A DNA stretch of 64,000 bases from Corynebacterium meridianum (GCF_016342265.1 NZ_JAEIOS010000009.1:248001-312000); one strand, 5' to 3'; counted from the stretch's first letter, positions 18,604 to 28,223 are shown. Made by a program: numbers and translations. The notes: generated from the sequence alone by a model not told the origin.

Positions 18604-19719
18604 TCAGCTGCGGAGGTAGGCCAGGAGGGTCTCGGAGACGTCGGTGATCATGTGCACCGGACACTGTTCATCGCGCTTGTGGCAGAAAGAGGGGTCCCCG
18701 GGGCCGAAATTGACGGCCGGGATGCCGAGCTCCGCGAAGCGGGCGACGTCGGTCCACCCGAACTTCGCCCGGAACTCTCCCCCGGTCGCCTCGACGAGTT
18801 CCGCAGCCGCAGGCTGGGCGAGCCCCGGGAGGGCGCCGGGTGAGATGTCGTCGGCAGCGACGGTGAAACGGTCGTCGCCCCGGATTCCGAGGACCTCGTG
18901 CAGGTGCTCCATCGCCTCGTCGGCCGTCTTGTCCGGTGCGAACCGGTAGTTGACGTAGAGCTCGGCCTCATCCGGGATCGTGTTGGTGGCCACGAAGGAC
19001 TCGCAGCGCACGATGTTGATGCCCTCACGGTACGTGCAGCCGTCGATGTGGACCTCGTCGGGCGTGTACTCCGCGACGCGGCCGATCACAGGCGCGAGAA
19101 GGTGCATGGCATTGAGGCCGAGCCAGGCGCGGGCGGAGTGTGCACGGACACCGTGTGCGGTGATCTTCAACCGGATGGAACCCTGGCAACCTGCCTCGAT
19201 GACCGAACCGGACGGCTCCCCGAGAATCGCCACGTCCCCGGTGAGCCACTCCGGATGATCCTTCGCCAGGTGCGTCAATCCGTTGAACTCGGCGGCAATC
19301 TCCTCGCACTCGTAGCAGATGAGGGTGAGATCACGGGCGAGATCGGGGCTTTCGGCGAGCCGGGCGAAGGCGTTGAGGAACACCGCGTCGCCGCTCTTCA
19401 TGTCGACGGTTCCGCAACCGAAGAGGCTGTCGCGCCCCTCGGCATCGGTGCCGCGCGTCGAGGGGACGTTGTCGGCCACCGGAACGGTGTCGATGTGGCC
19501 CGCGAGAATGACCCGTTCCGGCAGTCCGCGGTGGGTGCGGGCCAGCACGTTGTTGCGGTGGCGGAGCACCTCGATTCCGGTGCCCTCCGCGAGTTCCCGG
19601 AGAGCGGACTCAATGGCGTCGGCGATCGTGTCCTCGTGGTGGGAGGGGCTGGCTATGTCGACGAGCTGTGCTGTCAGGTCTACGGGGTCGGCGGTGAGGT
19701 CCAGTCTGATGTCGGTCAC
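18604..19719 (-). CDS. dapE: Succinyl-diaminopimelate desuccinylase
   Basis: 371 residues. M20 metallopeptidase fold: VILAGHIDTVPVADN (first zinc ligand), LFGCGTVDMKSGDAV, CYECEEIAAEFNGL (catalytic Glu), and the late FGPGDPSFCHKRDEQCP with the distal His. It forms LL-diaminopimelate for lysine and peptidoglycan. GTG start preceded by TAGGGT (19726-19731) at 6 nt: leaderless. It is divergent from the dapD-like gene. Confidence 0.95.
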   Translation of the reverse strand: MTDIRLDLTADPVDLTAQLVDIASPSHHEDTIADAIESALRELAEGTGIEVLRHRNNVLARTHRGLPERVILAGHIDTVPVADNVPSTRGTDAEGRDSLFGCGTVDMKSGDAVFLNAFARLAESPDLARDLTLICYECEEIAAEFNGLTHLAKDHPEWLTGDVAILGEPSGSVIEAGCQGSIRLKITAHGVRAHSARAWLGLNAMHLLAPVIGRVAEYTPDEVHIDGCTYREGINIVRCESFVATNTIPDEAELYVNYRFAPDKTADEAMEHLHEVLGIRGDDRFTVAADDISPGALPGLAQPAAAELVEATGGEFRAKFGWTDVARFAELGIPAVNFGPGDPSFCHKRDEQCPVHMITDVSETLLAYLRS

Positions 19720-19794
19720 GCCACCACCCTAGCGCCCGTGGCCCACGCACCCACCGGGAAGAAGGGGCCCGACGCCACGTTCGGGGTGATCCTG

Positions 19795-19811
19795 TCAGAC
19801 AGCATGTCTGA
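19795..19811. promoter_or_regulatory. Perfect palindrome, operator candidate between dapE and dapD-like gene
   Basis: TCAGACAGCATGTCTGA: 7-base arms with 3-base spacer. It overlaps the expected -35 position of the dapD-like promoter, whose -10 TAAACT is at 19830-19835, 7 nt before its ATG. It also lies about 65 bases upstream of the dapE promoter. Confidence 0.6.
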
Positions 19812-19842
19812 TGTCCGGGGTTTAGCCGCTAAACTGGGGGTG

Positions 19843-20766
19843 ATGATTACTTCGGGAGCAAGCGCAGTCGGTATCGCCAACATCGCCATGGACGGCACGG
19901 TCCTGGACACCTGGTACCCGCAACCGGAACTCGCGACCGGGCCCGTGGTCGGTGCCGGGACGATCCGGTTGGGGGCAGCGAAGCTGAGCCGGAAGCTGCT
20001 GTCGCTGGTGAGGCTCGACGAGGACCGGATGGTGGAACAGGTGGCGGTCCGCACGACCATCCCCGATCTGTCCGCTCCCCCGATCGATGCACACGACGTC
20101 TACCTGCGACTACACCTTCTGAGTCACCGGATGATCCGTCCACACGACACCAACCTCGCGGGGCTCGAGTCACTGCTCGCCACCGTGGTGTGGACGAACA
20201 AGGGGCCATGTCTGCCGAAGAACTTCGAGTTCGTGCGCACCTCACTCCGGTCCCGAGGGCTGATCCACGTCTACGCCATCGACATTCTTCCACGCATGGT
20301 GGACTACGTCGTCCCCACCGGCGTCCGGATCGCGGAGGCCGAGCGGGTACGTCTGGGGGCTCATCTCGCGGAGGGGACCCGGGTGCTGCGGGAGGGGTTC
20401 GTGTCCTACAACTCCGGTTCCGTGGGGCCGGCCCACATCGAGGGGCTCATGTCCGCGGGAACCGTCATCGGGGCGGGTACCCACATCGGGTTGTCCGCCA
20501 CCGTCCTCACCGACGACGCTAGCGGTGCCGACATCCCGCACCCGGTTCGGGTCGGTGACAACTGTCGTATCGGGGTGGGCGCCGGGGTCATCGGGATCGA
20601 TCTCGGTGATGACTGCGTCGTCGGCAACAACGTCGTCATCGACCGGACCACGACCCTCCGGTTCCCGGACAGCGGAGAGACGGCTCCCGCGGTTCAGCTC
20701 AGCGGCCAGTCAGGGTGGCGCATCGATCACGAGCCGGGGTCACCGGAACCCGTCGCGCGGCGCTGA
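19843..20766 (+). CDS. dapD2: DapD paralogue (tetrahydrodipicolinate N-succinyltransferase-like)
   Basis: 307 residues. It shares with DapD the N-terminal domain ([20 protein letters not shown]), [21 protein letters not shown] and [10 protein letters not shown]. The left-handed beta-helix differs. The [14 protein letters not shown] and LLGAN motifs of true DapD are missing, CVIEAGLYV reads CVVGNNVVI, and the C-terminal LFRRNS motif is lost. So its activity is uncertain. Leaderless start at ATG 19843 behind TAAACT; the frame stays open far upstream antisense to dapE, which is a high-GC artefact. Confidence 0.85.
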   Translation: MITSGASAVGIANIAMDGTVLDTWYPQPELATGPVVGAGTIRLGAAKLSRKLLSLVRLDEDRMVEQVAVRTTIPDLSAPPIDAHDVYLRLHLLSHRMIRPHDTNLAGLESLLATVVWTNKGPCLPKNFEFVRTSLRSRGLIHVYAIDILPRMVDYVVPTGVRIAEAERVRLGAHLAEGTRVLREGFVSYNSGSVGPAHIEGLMSAGTVIGAGTHIGLSATVLTDDASGADIPHPVRVGDNCRIGVGAGVIGIDLGDDCVVGNNVVIDRTTTLRFPDSGETAPAVQLSGQSGWRIDHEPGSPEPVARR

Positions 20767-20806
20767 GCCGGAACGCGGCCGGGCTACGCCACCACACGAC
20801 AGTGAG

Positions 20807-20826
20807 GGGGTGCCATAAGCCACCCC
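20807..20826 (+). terminator. Weak hairpin after dapD2
   Basis: GGGGTG (20807-20812) and CACCCC (20821-20826) can pair. The rest of 20827-21024 is the promoter region of the permease gene and shows no other gene. Confidence 0.35.
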
Positions 20827-21024
20827 TGTAAACCACATTCCCCCGCCTATTCGCCCCACTTGGCAAAACACCCACCCCCACCACGAATGTCCACCATACG
20901 GCCATACGGGGGCCAGATCCGGGCGGATGAGAATCGGCAGGTGCCGACGGTCAGGGAAATTCCCCGGAAGCTACCAGAGGTTTTAAGCGTTTACACAGGG
21001 GAACCAACAGTTATTGTTAATACC

Positions 21025-22431
21025 ATGACAATTACTGAGACAGCCGAATCCGGGCTCGGCTCCGGGCTGAAGACACGACACCTGACCATGATGGGGTTGG
21101 GATCCGCCATCGGAGCCGGGCTCTTCCTCGGCACCGGCGTTGGTATCCAGATCGCGGGCCCCGCCGTCCTCCTCGCCTACATCTTCGCCGGCATCCTGGT
21201 GGTGTTCGTGATGCAGATGCTCGGCGAGATGGCCGCGGCCCGCCCCACCTCAGGTTCCTTCTCCAACTACGCCGAGATGGCCTTCGGCCACTGGGCCGGC
21301 TTCTCCATGGGTTGGCTGTACTGGTACCTGCTGGTGATGGTGATGGGCGCGGAGATGACCGGTGCCGCGGCGATCATGGGCCAGTGGTTCGGCGTGCCCC
21401 CGTGGATCCCGGCCCTCGTCTGCGTGGTCATCTTCGCGGTGATCAACCTCTGGAAGGTCTCCGGGTTCGGCGAGTTCGAGTTCTGGTTCGCCTTCATCAA
21501 GGTCGCGGTCATCATCATCTTCCTCGTCATCGGCGTCCTGCTCATCTTCGGACTCATGCCCGGCACCGATCCGGTCGGTTTCAGCAACTTCATCGGCGAG
21601 CACGGCTTCATGCCGAACGGCATCTCCGGTGTCGCGGCTGGTCTGCTCGCGGTCGCCTTCGCCTTCGGTGGCATCGAGATCGTCACCATCGCCGCCGCGG
21701 AGTCCGACAACCCCGCCAAGAACATCGCCACCGCAGTTCGCTCGGTCATCTGGCGCATCGTCGTGTTCTACCTCGGTGCCGTCCTCGTGATCAGCTTCCT
21801 CCTCCCCTACGACGAGATCACCGGTGCAGACTCCGCGGCGGAGTCACCGTTCACCCGCGTGCTCGCCATGGCGCATGTTCCCGGCATCGTCGGAATCATG
21901 GAGGCCGTCATCGTCCTGGCGTTGTTGAGCGCCCTCAACGCGCAGATCTACGGAACCTCCCGCATCGCGTACTCGCTGGCGAACCGCGGCAACGCCCCGA
22001 AGGCCCTCGGCACGACGAACAAGGACGGTGTGCCGATGAACGCGGTTCTGCTCAGCATGTTCTTCGCCTTCGTGTCCGTCGGCCTGCAGTACTGGAATCC
22101 GGCGGGACTCCTCGAGTTCCTGTTCAACGCCGTGGGAGGCTCTCTCCTGCTCATCTGGGGGTTCATCATGGCCAGCTACCTCAAGCTGCATCCGGAGATG
22201 GACCGGCGTGGTGAGCTCAGCCTCCGGATGTGGGGATACCCGTGGCTCGGATGGTTCACCCTCGCCATGCTGCTCATCCTCACCGCACTGATGCTGTCTG
22301 ATTCCGGGGCCCGTTACCAGGTTCTCTCGGTGATCATCGTGTTCGGTGCGCTCATCGGACTCTCCTTCCTCGCCCCGGGGGCGAAGACCGCGAAGGCGGC
22401 CAAAGCTGTCCGAGACAGGGAACTGAAGTAG
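21025..22431 (+). CDS. AroP-type amino acid permease (APC superfamily)
   Basis: 468 residues with about 12 membrane helices. The N-terminal signature [21 protein letters not shown] and the [16 protein letters not shown] segment are those of the AAT subfamily (AroP, PheP, GabP), proton symporters for amino acids at the cytoplasmic membrane. ATG 21025 lies 7 nt behind TATTGT (21012-21017), a leaderless pattern; upstream codons in frame are not protein-like. The locus position between two dapD-like genes matches the corynebacterial aroP locus as I recall it, but substrate is inferred. Confidence 0.9.
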   Translation: MTITETAESGLGSGLKTRHLTMMGLGSAIGAGLFLGTGVGIQIAGPAVLLAYIFAGILVVFVMQMLGEMAAARPTSGSFSNYAEMAFGHWAGFSMGWLYWYLLVMVMGAEMTGAAAIMGQWFGVPPWIPALVCVVIFAVINLWKVSGFGEFEFWFAFIKVAVIIIFLVIGVLLIFGLMPGTDPVGFSNFIGEHGFMPNGISGVAAGLLAVAFAFGGIEIVTIAAAESDNPAKNIATAVRSVIWRIVVFYLGAVLVISFLLPYDEITGADSAAESPFTRVLAMAHVPGIVGIMEAVIVLALLSALNAQIYGTSRIAYSLANRGNAPKALGTTNKDGVPMNAVLLSMFFAFVSVGLQYWNPAGLLEFLFNAVGGSLLLIWGFIMASYLKLHPEMDRRGELSLRMWGYPWLGWFTLAMLLILTALMLSDSGARYQVLSVIIVFGALIGLSFLAPGAKTAKAAKAVRDRELK

Positions 22432-22525
22432 CCGGAGGGGATACTCGCCCCACTCAGCAGCGACCGTCGAGGCCCACCGTCGGGTGGACCCGGCGGTCGC
22501 TTCCGCTTCCGGTAGGTTGGAGTCC

Positions 22526-23503
22526 ATGACTGCAGCAACAGCAACCGGACTCGCGACCATCCAACCCGACGGAACCGTTCTCGACTGCTGGTTCCCCGGC
22601 CCCGAGCTCACCGACACGGAGCAGACCTCCGGAACCACCCGCCTCGACGCCGACGATCTGCCCGAGCATCTCGCCCCGCTCGCCGGCACCGACGAGGACC
22701 GTGGAGTGGAGCGGGTGGGTGTCCGGACCGTCATCGCGGATCTGGATGACGCACCCACCGACGCCTACGACGTTTACCTGCGACTCCACCTGCTCTCCAC
22801 CCGACGGGTGCGTCCCCACGGCCTGAACATGGAGGGCGTGTTCGGCCTTCTGACCAACGTCGTCTGGACAAACTTCGGCCCCTGCCCGGTCGCCGATTTC
22901 GAGACCACCCGGGCGAAGCTCTCCCGCCGCGGCAAGGTCACCGTCCATCTGGTGGACAAGTTCCCCCGGATGATCGACTACGTCGTACCGACCGGGGTCC
23001 GCATCGGTGACGCCGACCGGGTCCGCATGGGTGCCCACCTCGCGGAGGGTACGACGGTCATGCACGAGGGCTTCGTCAACTTCAATGCGGGCACCCTGGG
23101 TTCCTCCATGGTGGAAGGCCGCATCTCCGCGGGAGTCGTCGTCGGCGACGGCACCGACATCGGCGGTGGCGCGTCCATCATGGGGACGCTCTCCGGCGGC
23201 GGCAGGCAGGTCATCTCCCTCGGGGAACGCTGCCTGCTGGGTGCGAACGCCGGTTGCGGAATCTCCCTGGGCGATGACTGCGTCATTGAGGCGGGTCTCT
23301 ACGTCACCGCAGGCACGAAGGTGAAGGTGCTGGGCGATGTCGCGACCGCCGCCGGAGTCTCCGACGGCGATTCGGTCAAGGCCGTCGAACTGTCCGGGGC
23401 ATCGAACATCCTGTTCCGGCGCAACTCTCTGACCGGCGCCGTCGAGGCCACCGCATGGGGCTCCGCCAAGGTGGAGCTCAACGCCGATCTGCACGCGAAC
23501 TAG
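22526..23503 (+). CDS. dapD: Tetrahydrodipicolinate N-succinyltransferase
   Basis: 325 residues. Actinobacterial DapD with the left-handed beta-helix carrying [17 protein letters not shown] (catalytic Glu), [36 protein letters not shown], and the C-terminal [13 protein letters not shown]. It succinylates tetrahydrodipicolinate in diaminopimelate synthesis, followed by DapC and DapE, both encoded in this window. TAGGTT (22513-22518) lies 7 nt before the ATG, so a leaderless mRNA is likely. Confidence 0.95.
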   Translation: MTAATATGLATIQPDGTVLDCWFPGPELTDTEQTSGTTRLDADDLPEHLAPLAGTDEDRGVERVGVRTVIADLDDAPTDAYDVYLRLHLLSTRRVRPHGLNMEGVFGLLTNVVWTNFGPCPVADFETTRAKLSRRGKVTVHLVDKFPRMIDYVVPTGVRIGDADRVRMGAHLAEGTTVMHEGFVNFNAGTLGSSMVEGRISAGVVVGDGTDIGGGASIMGTLSGGGRQVISLGERCLLGANAGCGISLGDDCVIEAGLYVTAGTKVKVLGDVATAAGVSDGDSVKAVELSGASNILFRRNSLTGAVEATAWGSAKVELNADLHAN

Positions 23504-23522
23504 CTCAATCCCGGTCCTGAAA

Positions 23523-23550
23523 CCCGCCCAGTGGTATTCCACCGGGCGGG
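23523..23550 (+). terminator. Terminator after dapD
   Basis: CCCGCCC (23523-23529) pairs with GGGCGGG (23544-23550), with an inner GTGG-TATT-CCAC stem, 20 bases after the dapD stop. Confidence 0.8.
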
Positions 23551-23629
23551 GCGTGTCCCGGTGACCGGGCTACGCTGATCCGGGACACTCCCCCCTTCCC
23601 CGGGGCACCACGACGACAAGGACCGGAAC

Positions 23630-24235
23630 ATGCCCTGGATCATCTCCCCGCCCACGCTCACCGGCCGGATCGTCGAGCTGTCCCCGCTGCGTCCTGACGA
23701 TGCGGCGGAGCTGTCGGAGGCCGTCCGCGACGGCGATCTGCACCGGGAGTGGTGGACCTCCACCCCGCCGCCCGAGAACATGTCCGCGGACATCGCGGCC
23801 AAGCTGGCGCGGGCAGGCGACGGAACCATGGTGCCGTTCATCATCCGCGCAGCGACGGACGGCAGGGCACTCGGGGTGACCTGCTACTACGATCTGGAGC
23901 CCACGGTCCCCCGGCTCGAGATCGGGTACACCTGGCTCCGTGCCTCGGCCCAGGGCACCGGGGCGAACCCGGAGGCGAAACTCGTGCTGCTGGGGTACGC
24001 GTTCGACGAGTTGAACTGCGCCCGGGTGGGCATCCGGACGAAGTTCTCCAACATCACCTCCCGGACCGCCATCGAACGTCTCGGACTGAAACGCGACGGG
24101 ATCCTCCGCTCACACGCGAGACTCCGCAACGGGACGCTCGACGATGCCGTGCTGTACTCGGCACTGGCGCACGAGTGGCCCGTGATCCGGTCGGCCCTCG
24201 CGGACCGCGTCGAACGCCACGTCTCCCAGGACTGA
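23630..24235 (+). CDS. GNAT-family N-acetyltransferase (RimJ/RimL-like)
   Basis: 201 residues. Begins with the RimL-like LTGRIVELSPLRPDDAAEL; acetyl-CoA binding region around IGYTWLRASAQGTGANPEAKLVLLGYAF (Q/R-G-x-G variant reading QGTGAN) and the late ELNCARVGIRTKFSNITSRTAIERLG, typical of this subfamily. AAGGACCGGAAC precedes the ATG. It stands between dapD and the second permease. Substrate unknown. Confidence 0.88.
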   Translation: MPWIISPPTLTGRIVELSPLRPDDAAELSEAVRDGDLHREWWTSTPPPENMSADIAAKLARAGDGTMVPFIIRAATDGRALGVTCYYDLEPTVPRLEIGYTWLRASAQGTGANPEAKLVLLGYAFDELNCARVGIRTKFSNITSRTAIERLGLKRDGILRSHARLRNGTLDDAVLYSALAHEWPVIRSALADRVERHVSQD

Positions 24236-24323
24236 GAATGCCGGGCCGGTGTCCCGCCGCCACCGTCAGGCGCGTAACTTGTTCTGCGGAACCTATATTC
24301 TCAGCCGACACGCAGCAGGAGAC

Positions 24324-25739
24324 ATGAGCGCCGTGACCACGACCACAACCAACCTGGGATCCGGGCTCAAGGTCCGGCACCTGACCATGATGGGCCTCGG
24401 CTCGACCATCGGCGCCGGCCTCTTCCTCGGCACAGGCGTCGGGATCAGGGCCGCCGGGCCGGCCGTGCTGCTGGCCTACATCGCCGCCGGGGCGATCGCC
24501 GTGATGGTGATGCGGATGCTCGGCGAGATGGGGTCGGTGGTGCCTGCCTCCGGTTCGTTCTCCGAGTATGCGGAGCTCGGTATCGGCCGGTGGGCGGGAT
24601 TCACCCAGGGCTGGATCTACTGGCTCGCCACCGTCGCGGTCCTCGGCGCCGAGATGACCGGGGCCGCTGCGATCATCGGTTCCTGGTTGTCGATCCCGCA
24701 GTGGGTCCCGGCGCTCGTGTTCGTCGTCTTCTTCGGGGTGGTCAATCTCCTGCGTGTCCGGGCCTTCGGTGAGTTCGAGTTCTGGTTCGCGCTGATCAAG
24801 GTGCTCGCACTCGCCGGATTCCTGGTCATCGGGTTCCTCCTCATCTTCGGCCTGCTCCCGGGGCACCCGTACATCGGGTCGTCGGTGTTCACGGCGGACG
24901 GGTTCATGCCGAACGGTCTGGGCGGAGTCGCCGCGGGCATGCTCGCCGTGGCCTTCGCCTTCGGTGGCATCGAGGTGGTCGCCATCGCTGCCGCCGAATC
25001 CGAAGATCCCGGCAGATCACTGGTCAACGCGGTGCGCACGACGATCACGAGGATCAGCGTGTTCTATCTGGGCAGTGTCCTGGTGATCACCTTCCTCCTG
25101 CCCTACTCCACCCTCGGGGCGGCCGACACCGCAGCGGACAGCCCGTTCGCCCTCGTTCTGGGGCTCGCCGGAATACCCGGGGTCGTGGGACTGATGGAGA
25201 CGCTGATCGTGCTCGCACTGCTCTCCGCGTTCAACGCCCAGCTGTTCGCCTCCTCCCGGATGATGTTCTCGTTGGCCCAGCGCGGTGACGCTCCGGCGAT
25301 ATTCTCCCGGGTGAATGCCAGAAAGGTCCCTGTCCCGGCCATCATCCTGTCGATCATCCTCGCCACCGTGATGGTTGGGTTGAATTTCGCGGACACGGGT
25401 TGGTTGCTCGGGTTCATGCTCAACGCGGCAGGCGGTTCCCTGCTCATCGTCTGGGGGTTCATCACAGTTTCCGAGCTGAAACTCCGGCGCCGACTGGAGC
25501 TGGTGTCGGAGCTGCCGATCCGGATGTGGGCCTGGCCCGTGTGCACGTGGGCGACCCTCGCCGTGCTCGTCGCCCTCGGGCTGCTGATGCTCGCGGACGC
25601 GGGTGCACGTATCCAGCTGATGTCCGGCGCCGGCATGTTCCTCCTGCTGTTCATCGCGGCCCTGGTCAACTCGCGGGTTCGTGGTGTCAGTCCGTGGCAG
25701 AAGGCGCTGTTGCCCGGTGAGAACCGCGGGCTGCGGTAG
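24324..25739 (+). CDS. Second AroP-type amino acid permease
   Basis: 471 residues, about 12 membrane helices, strongly similar to the permease at 21025: it has [51 protein letters not shown] and [18 protein letters not shown] paralogue from local duplication is likely. The ATG is chosen by homology to the first copy; AGGAG lies only 2 nt upstream, and TATATT at 24294-24299 may be the -10. Substrate inferred as aromatic or other neutral amino acids. Confidence 0.88.
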   Translation: MSAVTTTTTNLGSGLKVRHLTMMGLGSTIGAGLFLGTGVGIRAAGPAVLLAYIAAGAIAVMVMRMLGEMGSVVPASGSFSEYAELGIGRWAGFTQGWIYWLATVAVLGAEMTGAAAIIGSWLSIPQWVPALVFVVFFGVVNLLRVRAFGEFEFWFALIKVLALAGFLVIGFLLIFGLLPGHPYIGSSVFTADGFMPNGLGGVAAGMLAVAFAFGGIEVVAIAAAESEDPGRSLVNAVRTTITRISVFYLGSVLVITFLLPYSTLGAADTAADSPFALVLGLAGIPGVVGLMETLIVLALLSAFNAQLFASSRMMFSLAQRGDAPAIFSRVNARKVPVPAIILSIILATVMVGLNFADTGWLLGFMLNAAGGSLLIVWGFITVSELKLRRRLELVSELPIRMWAWPVCTWATLAVLVALGLLMLADAGARIQLMSGAGMFLLLFIAALVNSRVRGVSPWQKALLPGENRGLR

Positions 25740-25866
25740 GTCCAGAATCCCTCTCGTCCCGACCCGGTGGTCGGAGCAGCCGTCCGTCCTTCCGCTCCCG
25801 TACGGGGGACGGACTCTCTGATTCACCCTTGCGCGCCGTGTATTCCCCGCCCTGAGAACAGTTATC

Positions 25867-25901
25867 TTGACTAAAAAGTAAGTATTCTTTACATTGTGGC
25901 C
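25867..25901 (+). promoter_or_regulatory. Promoter of the HTH gene, leaderless
   Basis: TTGACT (25867-25872), 17-base spacer, TACATT (25890-25895), then 6 bases to the ATG at 25902. The spacer contains GTAA-N7-TTAC, a small inverted repeat that could be the regulator's own operator. This is the best sigma-A-like promoter in the window. Confidence 0.75.
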
Positions 25902-26153
25902 ATGGAACCGGACACGACGGAAAATCTGGTACGCAAACTCCGCCGATGGGCGGAGCTGTCCCAGGCGGAGCTCGCGGAGCGGGTCGGCGTCACCAGGCAG
26001 ACGATCGCGAACATCGAGAAGGGAAACTACTCCCCGTCCGTCCATCTGGCGCTGGCGATCTGCCGCGAACTGGGGGCCACCGTCGAGCAGGTCTTCGGTA
26101 CCGGGCAAGCCACGTCCGCCCCCACCATCACCCACGAAAGGAACCGACGATGA
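25902..26153 (+). CDS. XRE-family HTH regulator
   Basis: 83 residues. A single helix-turn-helix domain: ENLVRKLRRWAELSQAELAERVGVTRQTIANIEKGNYSPSVHLALAICRELG. The SQAELAERVGVTRQTIANIEKG core is typical of YozG-like small regulators that are coupled to membrane proteins. The leaderless start at ATG 25902 fits the promoter; a GTG at 25896 is too close to the -10. Its stop overlaps the next start in ATGA, so the two genes are translationally coupled. Confidence 0.88.
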   Translation: MEPDTTENLVRKLRRWAELSQAELAERVGVTRQTIANIEKGNYSPSVHLALAICRELGATVEQVFGTGQATSAPTITHERNRR

Positions 26154-26638
26154 CCGCCACCCGACACCTGGACGAGGTGATCCGCTGGTCGGAGAACCAG
26201 TTCGAGGACGAGTTCCAGATCCGGACGTTCCACAGGTCGCAGACACTGGGACGGATACTCGGCGGTCAGCTGTCCGTGCTCACGACAGGTGTTCTCGCCT
26301 GGGCCCTCCCACCCGGATATGCGCTGCTGTCCTTTCTCGCCGTACTCCCGTTCGCCGGCTCCGAGCTGATCGCCAACGCATGGTTGACCGGTCGGGTACC
26401 CCGCCCCGCACCGCCACGTCCACCGGCATGGGTGATCGCACTGACGGGTGCCCTCACCGCCTTCTGGTTGGCCGGAATCTGGCGGAACGGTCCGGAGTGG
26501 GGCGCGGACTGGCACCACGGATTGATCGTCGGCGCTTGCGGCGGACTCGTCGCGATGTTCGTTGCGGGCCCCAGGTTGATCCGCCGCGCACGTCTGCGGG
26601 ACATCCGGCGAATCGATGCGCGACTGGGATCCGACTGA
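26150..26638 (+). CDS. Small membrane protein coupled to HTH regulator
   Basis: 162 residues, four hydrophobic segments (about 38-55, 58-74, 90-107 and 118-137). The start ATG overlaps the regulator's stop by ATGA, with AAAGGA upstream. Such regulator/membrane-protein pairs are widespread, the membrane protein often lying in the same operon as its regulator; no function can be given. Its TGA abuts the convergent gtrA-like stop, giving TGATCA at 26636-26641. Confidence 0.8.
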   Translation: MTATRHLDEVIRWSENQFEDEFQIRTFHRSQTLGRILGGQLSVLTTGVLAWALPPGYALLSFLAVLPFAGSELIANAWLTGRVPRPAPPRPPAWVIALTGALTAFWLAGIWRNGPEWGADWHHGLIVGACGGLVAMFVAGPRLIRRARLRDIRRIDARLGSD

Positions 26639-27199
26639 TCAGGGTTCCGGGACCACGGGGTCACGGGCGATGACGACCCGACTCGAGCGGAACGTCCAGA
26701 ACTTGTTGATGACGAAGTTCACCGGCATCGCCACCATGATCGAGACCAGTGTCGCCCAGTAGAAGCGGGTCCGGATCCCGGATGAGTCGTCGAAGATGTG
26801 CGCCGGCAGGGCGAAGGGGGACTCCGGATTCATCAGCGCAGTCACCACCACCAGGCTCACCACGAGCGCGGCCAGGCCCGTGAGCAGGAACGGCACGAAC
26901 TCCCGGAACCAGCTCAGATGCGTGGACGAACGGAACGTCCAGGACCTGTTGAGTTGGAAGTTCCACACGTTGGCGACGAGGAAGGCGATCGTCAGGAACA
27001 CGTGGTACCAGCGGATGTTGTAGTCGGAGCCGAGCAGATTCAGGAAGGGGTCATGTTCCGTGATCCCGTGCCACCACCACGCGATCTTCTTGCTCGCGGC
27101 AACGGCGATGAGGTTGACGATGACACCCGAACCACCGACGAGTCCGAACTTGATGAACTGCCGGAGACTGTTGGCGTAGCGGCCGGTGGTTGAGGTCAT
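26639..27199 (-). CDS. GtrA-family membrane protein
   Basis: 186 residues, four membrane helices. FIKFGLVGGSGVIVNLIAVAA at the N-terminus and twice the W-x-F-R motif (NRSWTFRSS and NKFWTFRSS), the mark of GtrA proteins. Members assist export of polyprenyl-linked sugars for cell-wall glycans. Convergent with the HTH pair, with no base between the stop codons. No RBS is evident at the ATG. Confidence 0.9.
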   Translation of the reverse strand: MTSTTGRYANSLRQFIKFGLVGGSGVIVNLIAVAASKKIAWWWHGITEHDPFLNLLGSDYNIRWYHVFLTIAFLVANVWNFQLNRSWTFRSSTHLSWFREFVPFLLTGLAALVVSLVVVTALMNPESPFALPAHIFDDSSGIRTRFYWATLVSIMVAMPVNFVINKFWTFRSSRVVIARDPVVPEP

Positions 27200-27389
27200 G
27201 GTGCGCTCGGGTGTCCTTATCGATCCAGTGCAACGGGAGGGGCACGCTGTCCGTCCATCGGCACGGCCCGGGGCGCCTCAAACTACGGGCGCCCACCAGA
27301 TAGGACATTCTACTTCGGCGGACCCGCCTCTTCCGCATTCAGAGTGCGGGTACCCACGCCGGAGTGGCGATCATCACCACCGGTGCGGT

Positions 27390-28223
27390 TCACGGACGCC
27401 GTGCACTCCGCCACCCACGGGGGCGCCCGTCGACCGGATCAGTCAGCTGCAGGCAGGTGGCGACCAGCCCCAGCGGTTGGGAGAAGTCACGGAGATCCAG
27501 GCCTCTGTCCACGGGGTAGGTGTCATCGCCGACGATCGGGCACCCGAGGTGGGCGAGCAGCACCCGGAGCTGATGCGTGTGTCCGGTGACGGGCTGCAGC
27601 TCGACACTCCGGTCACCGATCCGGCGGACCCGGGTGCGGGTCGGGGTACCACCGCCTGTGACCCGTACAGCCCGCTGCCCGGGGAGCTTCCGCATCGGAA
27701 GATCGATGGTGGTCCAGTCCCCACCCACCGGAGGCTCCCCCACCACCCGGGCCAGATAGGTCTTGGTCACCCGACAGCGCTGGAACAGCGTCTGGTAGGC
27801 GGCCCGGCTCGCCGGATCCGTCGAACAGAGCAGCACGCCCGCCGTCAGCCGGTCCAGACGGTGCAGGGGAACGATGTCCGGGTTGTCCAGTTCCACCCGC
27901 AGCCGTGTCTGGACGGTCTCCCGGACGATTCGCCCGTTCGTCGTGGCGGGCAGGAAGTGCGGCTTGTCCACCACCACGTACCGACCGGTGCACTCGAGCA
28001 CCTCATGGGTGAAGGGAATCGCCGGTTCGGGCGGGATCTCGGGGGCGAACCAGGCGGGCATCGGGCGTTCGAGGACCCTGCCCGCGGGAATCGTCTCGCC
28101 GAACCGGAAGGGGGAATCACCCGCGTCACCGGCCACATAGGTACGGTCGGCCGGCACCATCCCGCGGAGAACGACCCGGCGCGGCGAGATGCCGGCGACG
28201 ACCGGAAGCGGACGACGGCTCAC
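27390..28223 (-). CDS. RluA-family RNA pseudouridine synthase
   Basis: 277 residues. The catalytic motif PLHRLDRLTAGVLLC (active-site Asp within HRLDR) and the later HTHQLRVLLAHLGCPIVGD are diagnostic. It isomerises uridine in rRNA or tRNA; the target cannot be told. The start overlaps the dapC stop by 4 bases, so it is co-translated with dapC. The 190 bases downstream (27200-27389) show no gene. Confidence 0.9.
   Translation of the reverse strand: MSRRPLPVVAGISPRRVVLRGMVPADRTYVAGDAGDSPFRFGETIPAGRVLERPMPAWFAPEIPPEPAIPFTHEVLECTGRYVVVDKPHFLPATTNGRIVRETVQTRLRVELDNPDIVPLHRLDRLTAGVLLCSTDPASRAAYQTLFQRCRVTKTYLARVVGEPPVGGDWTTIDLPMRKLPGQRAVRVTGGGTPTRTRVRRIGDRSVELQPVTGHTHQLRVLLAHLGCPIVGDDTYPVDRGLDLRDFSQPLGLVATCLQLTDPVDGRPRGWRSARRP

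Noticed and set aside
18898..19842. Upstream extension of the dapD-like frame through dapE
   Set aside because: It is antisense to the conserved dapE; the DapD homology and the -10 box fix the start at 19843.
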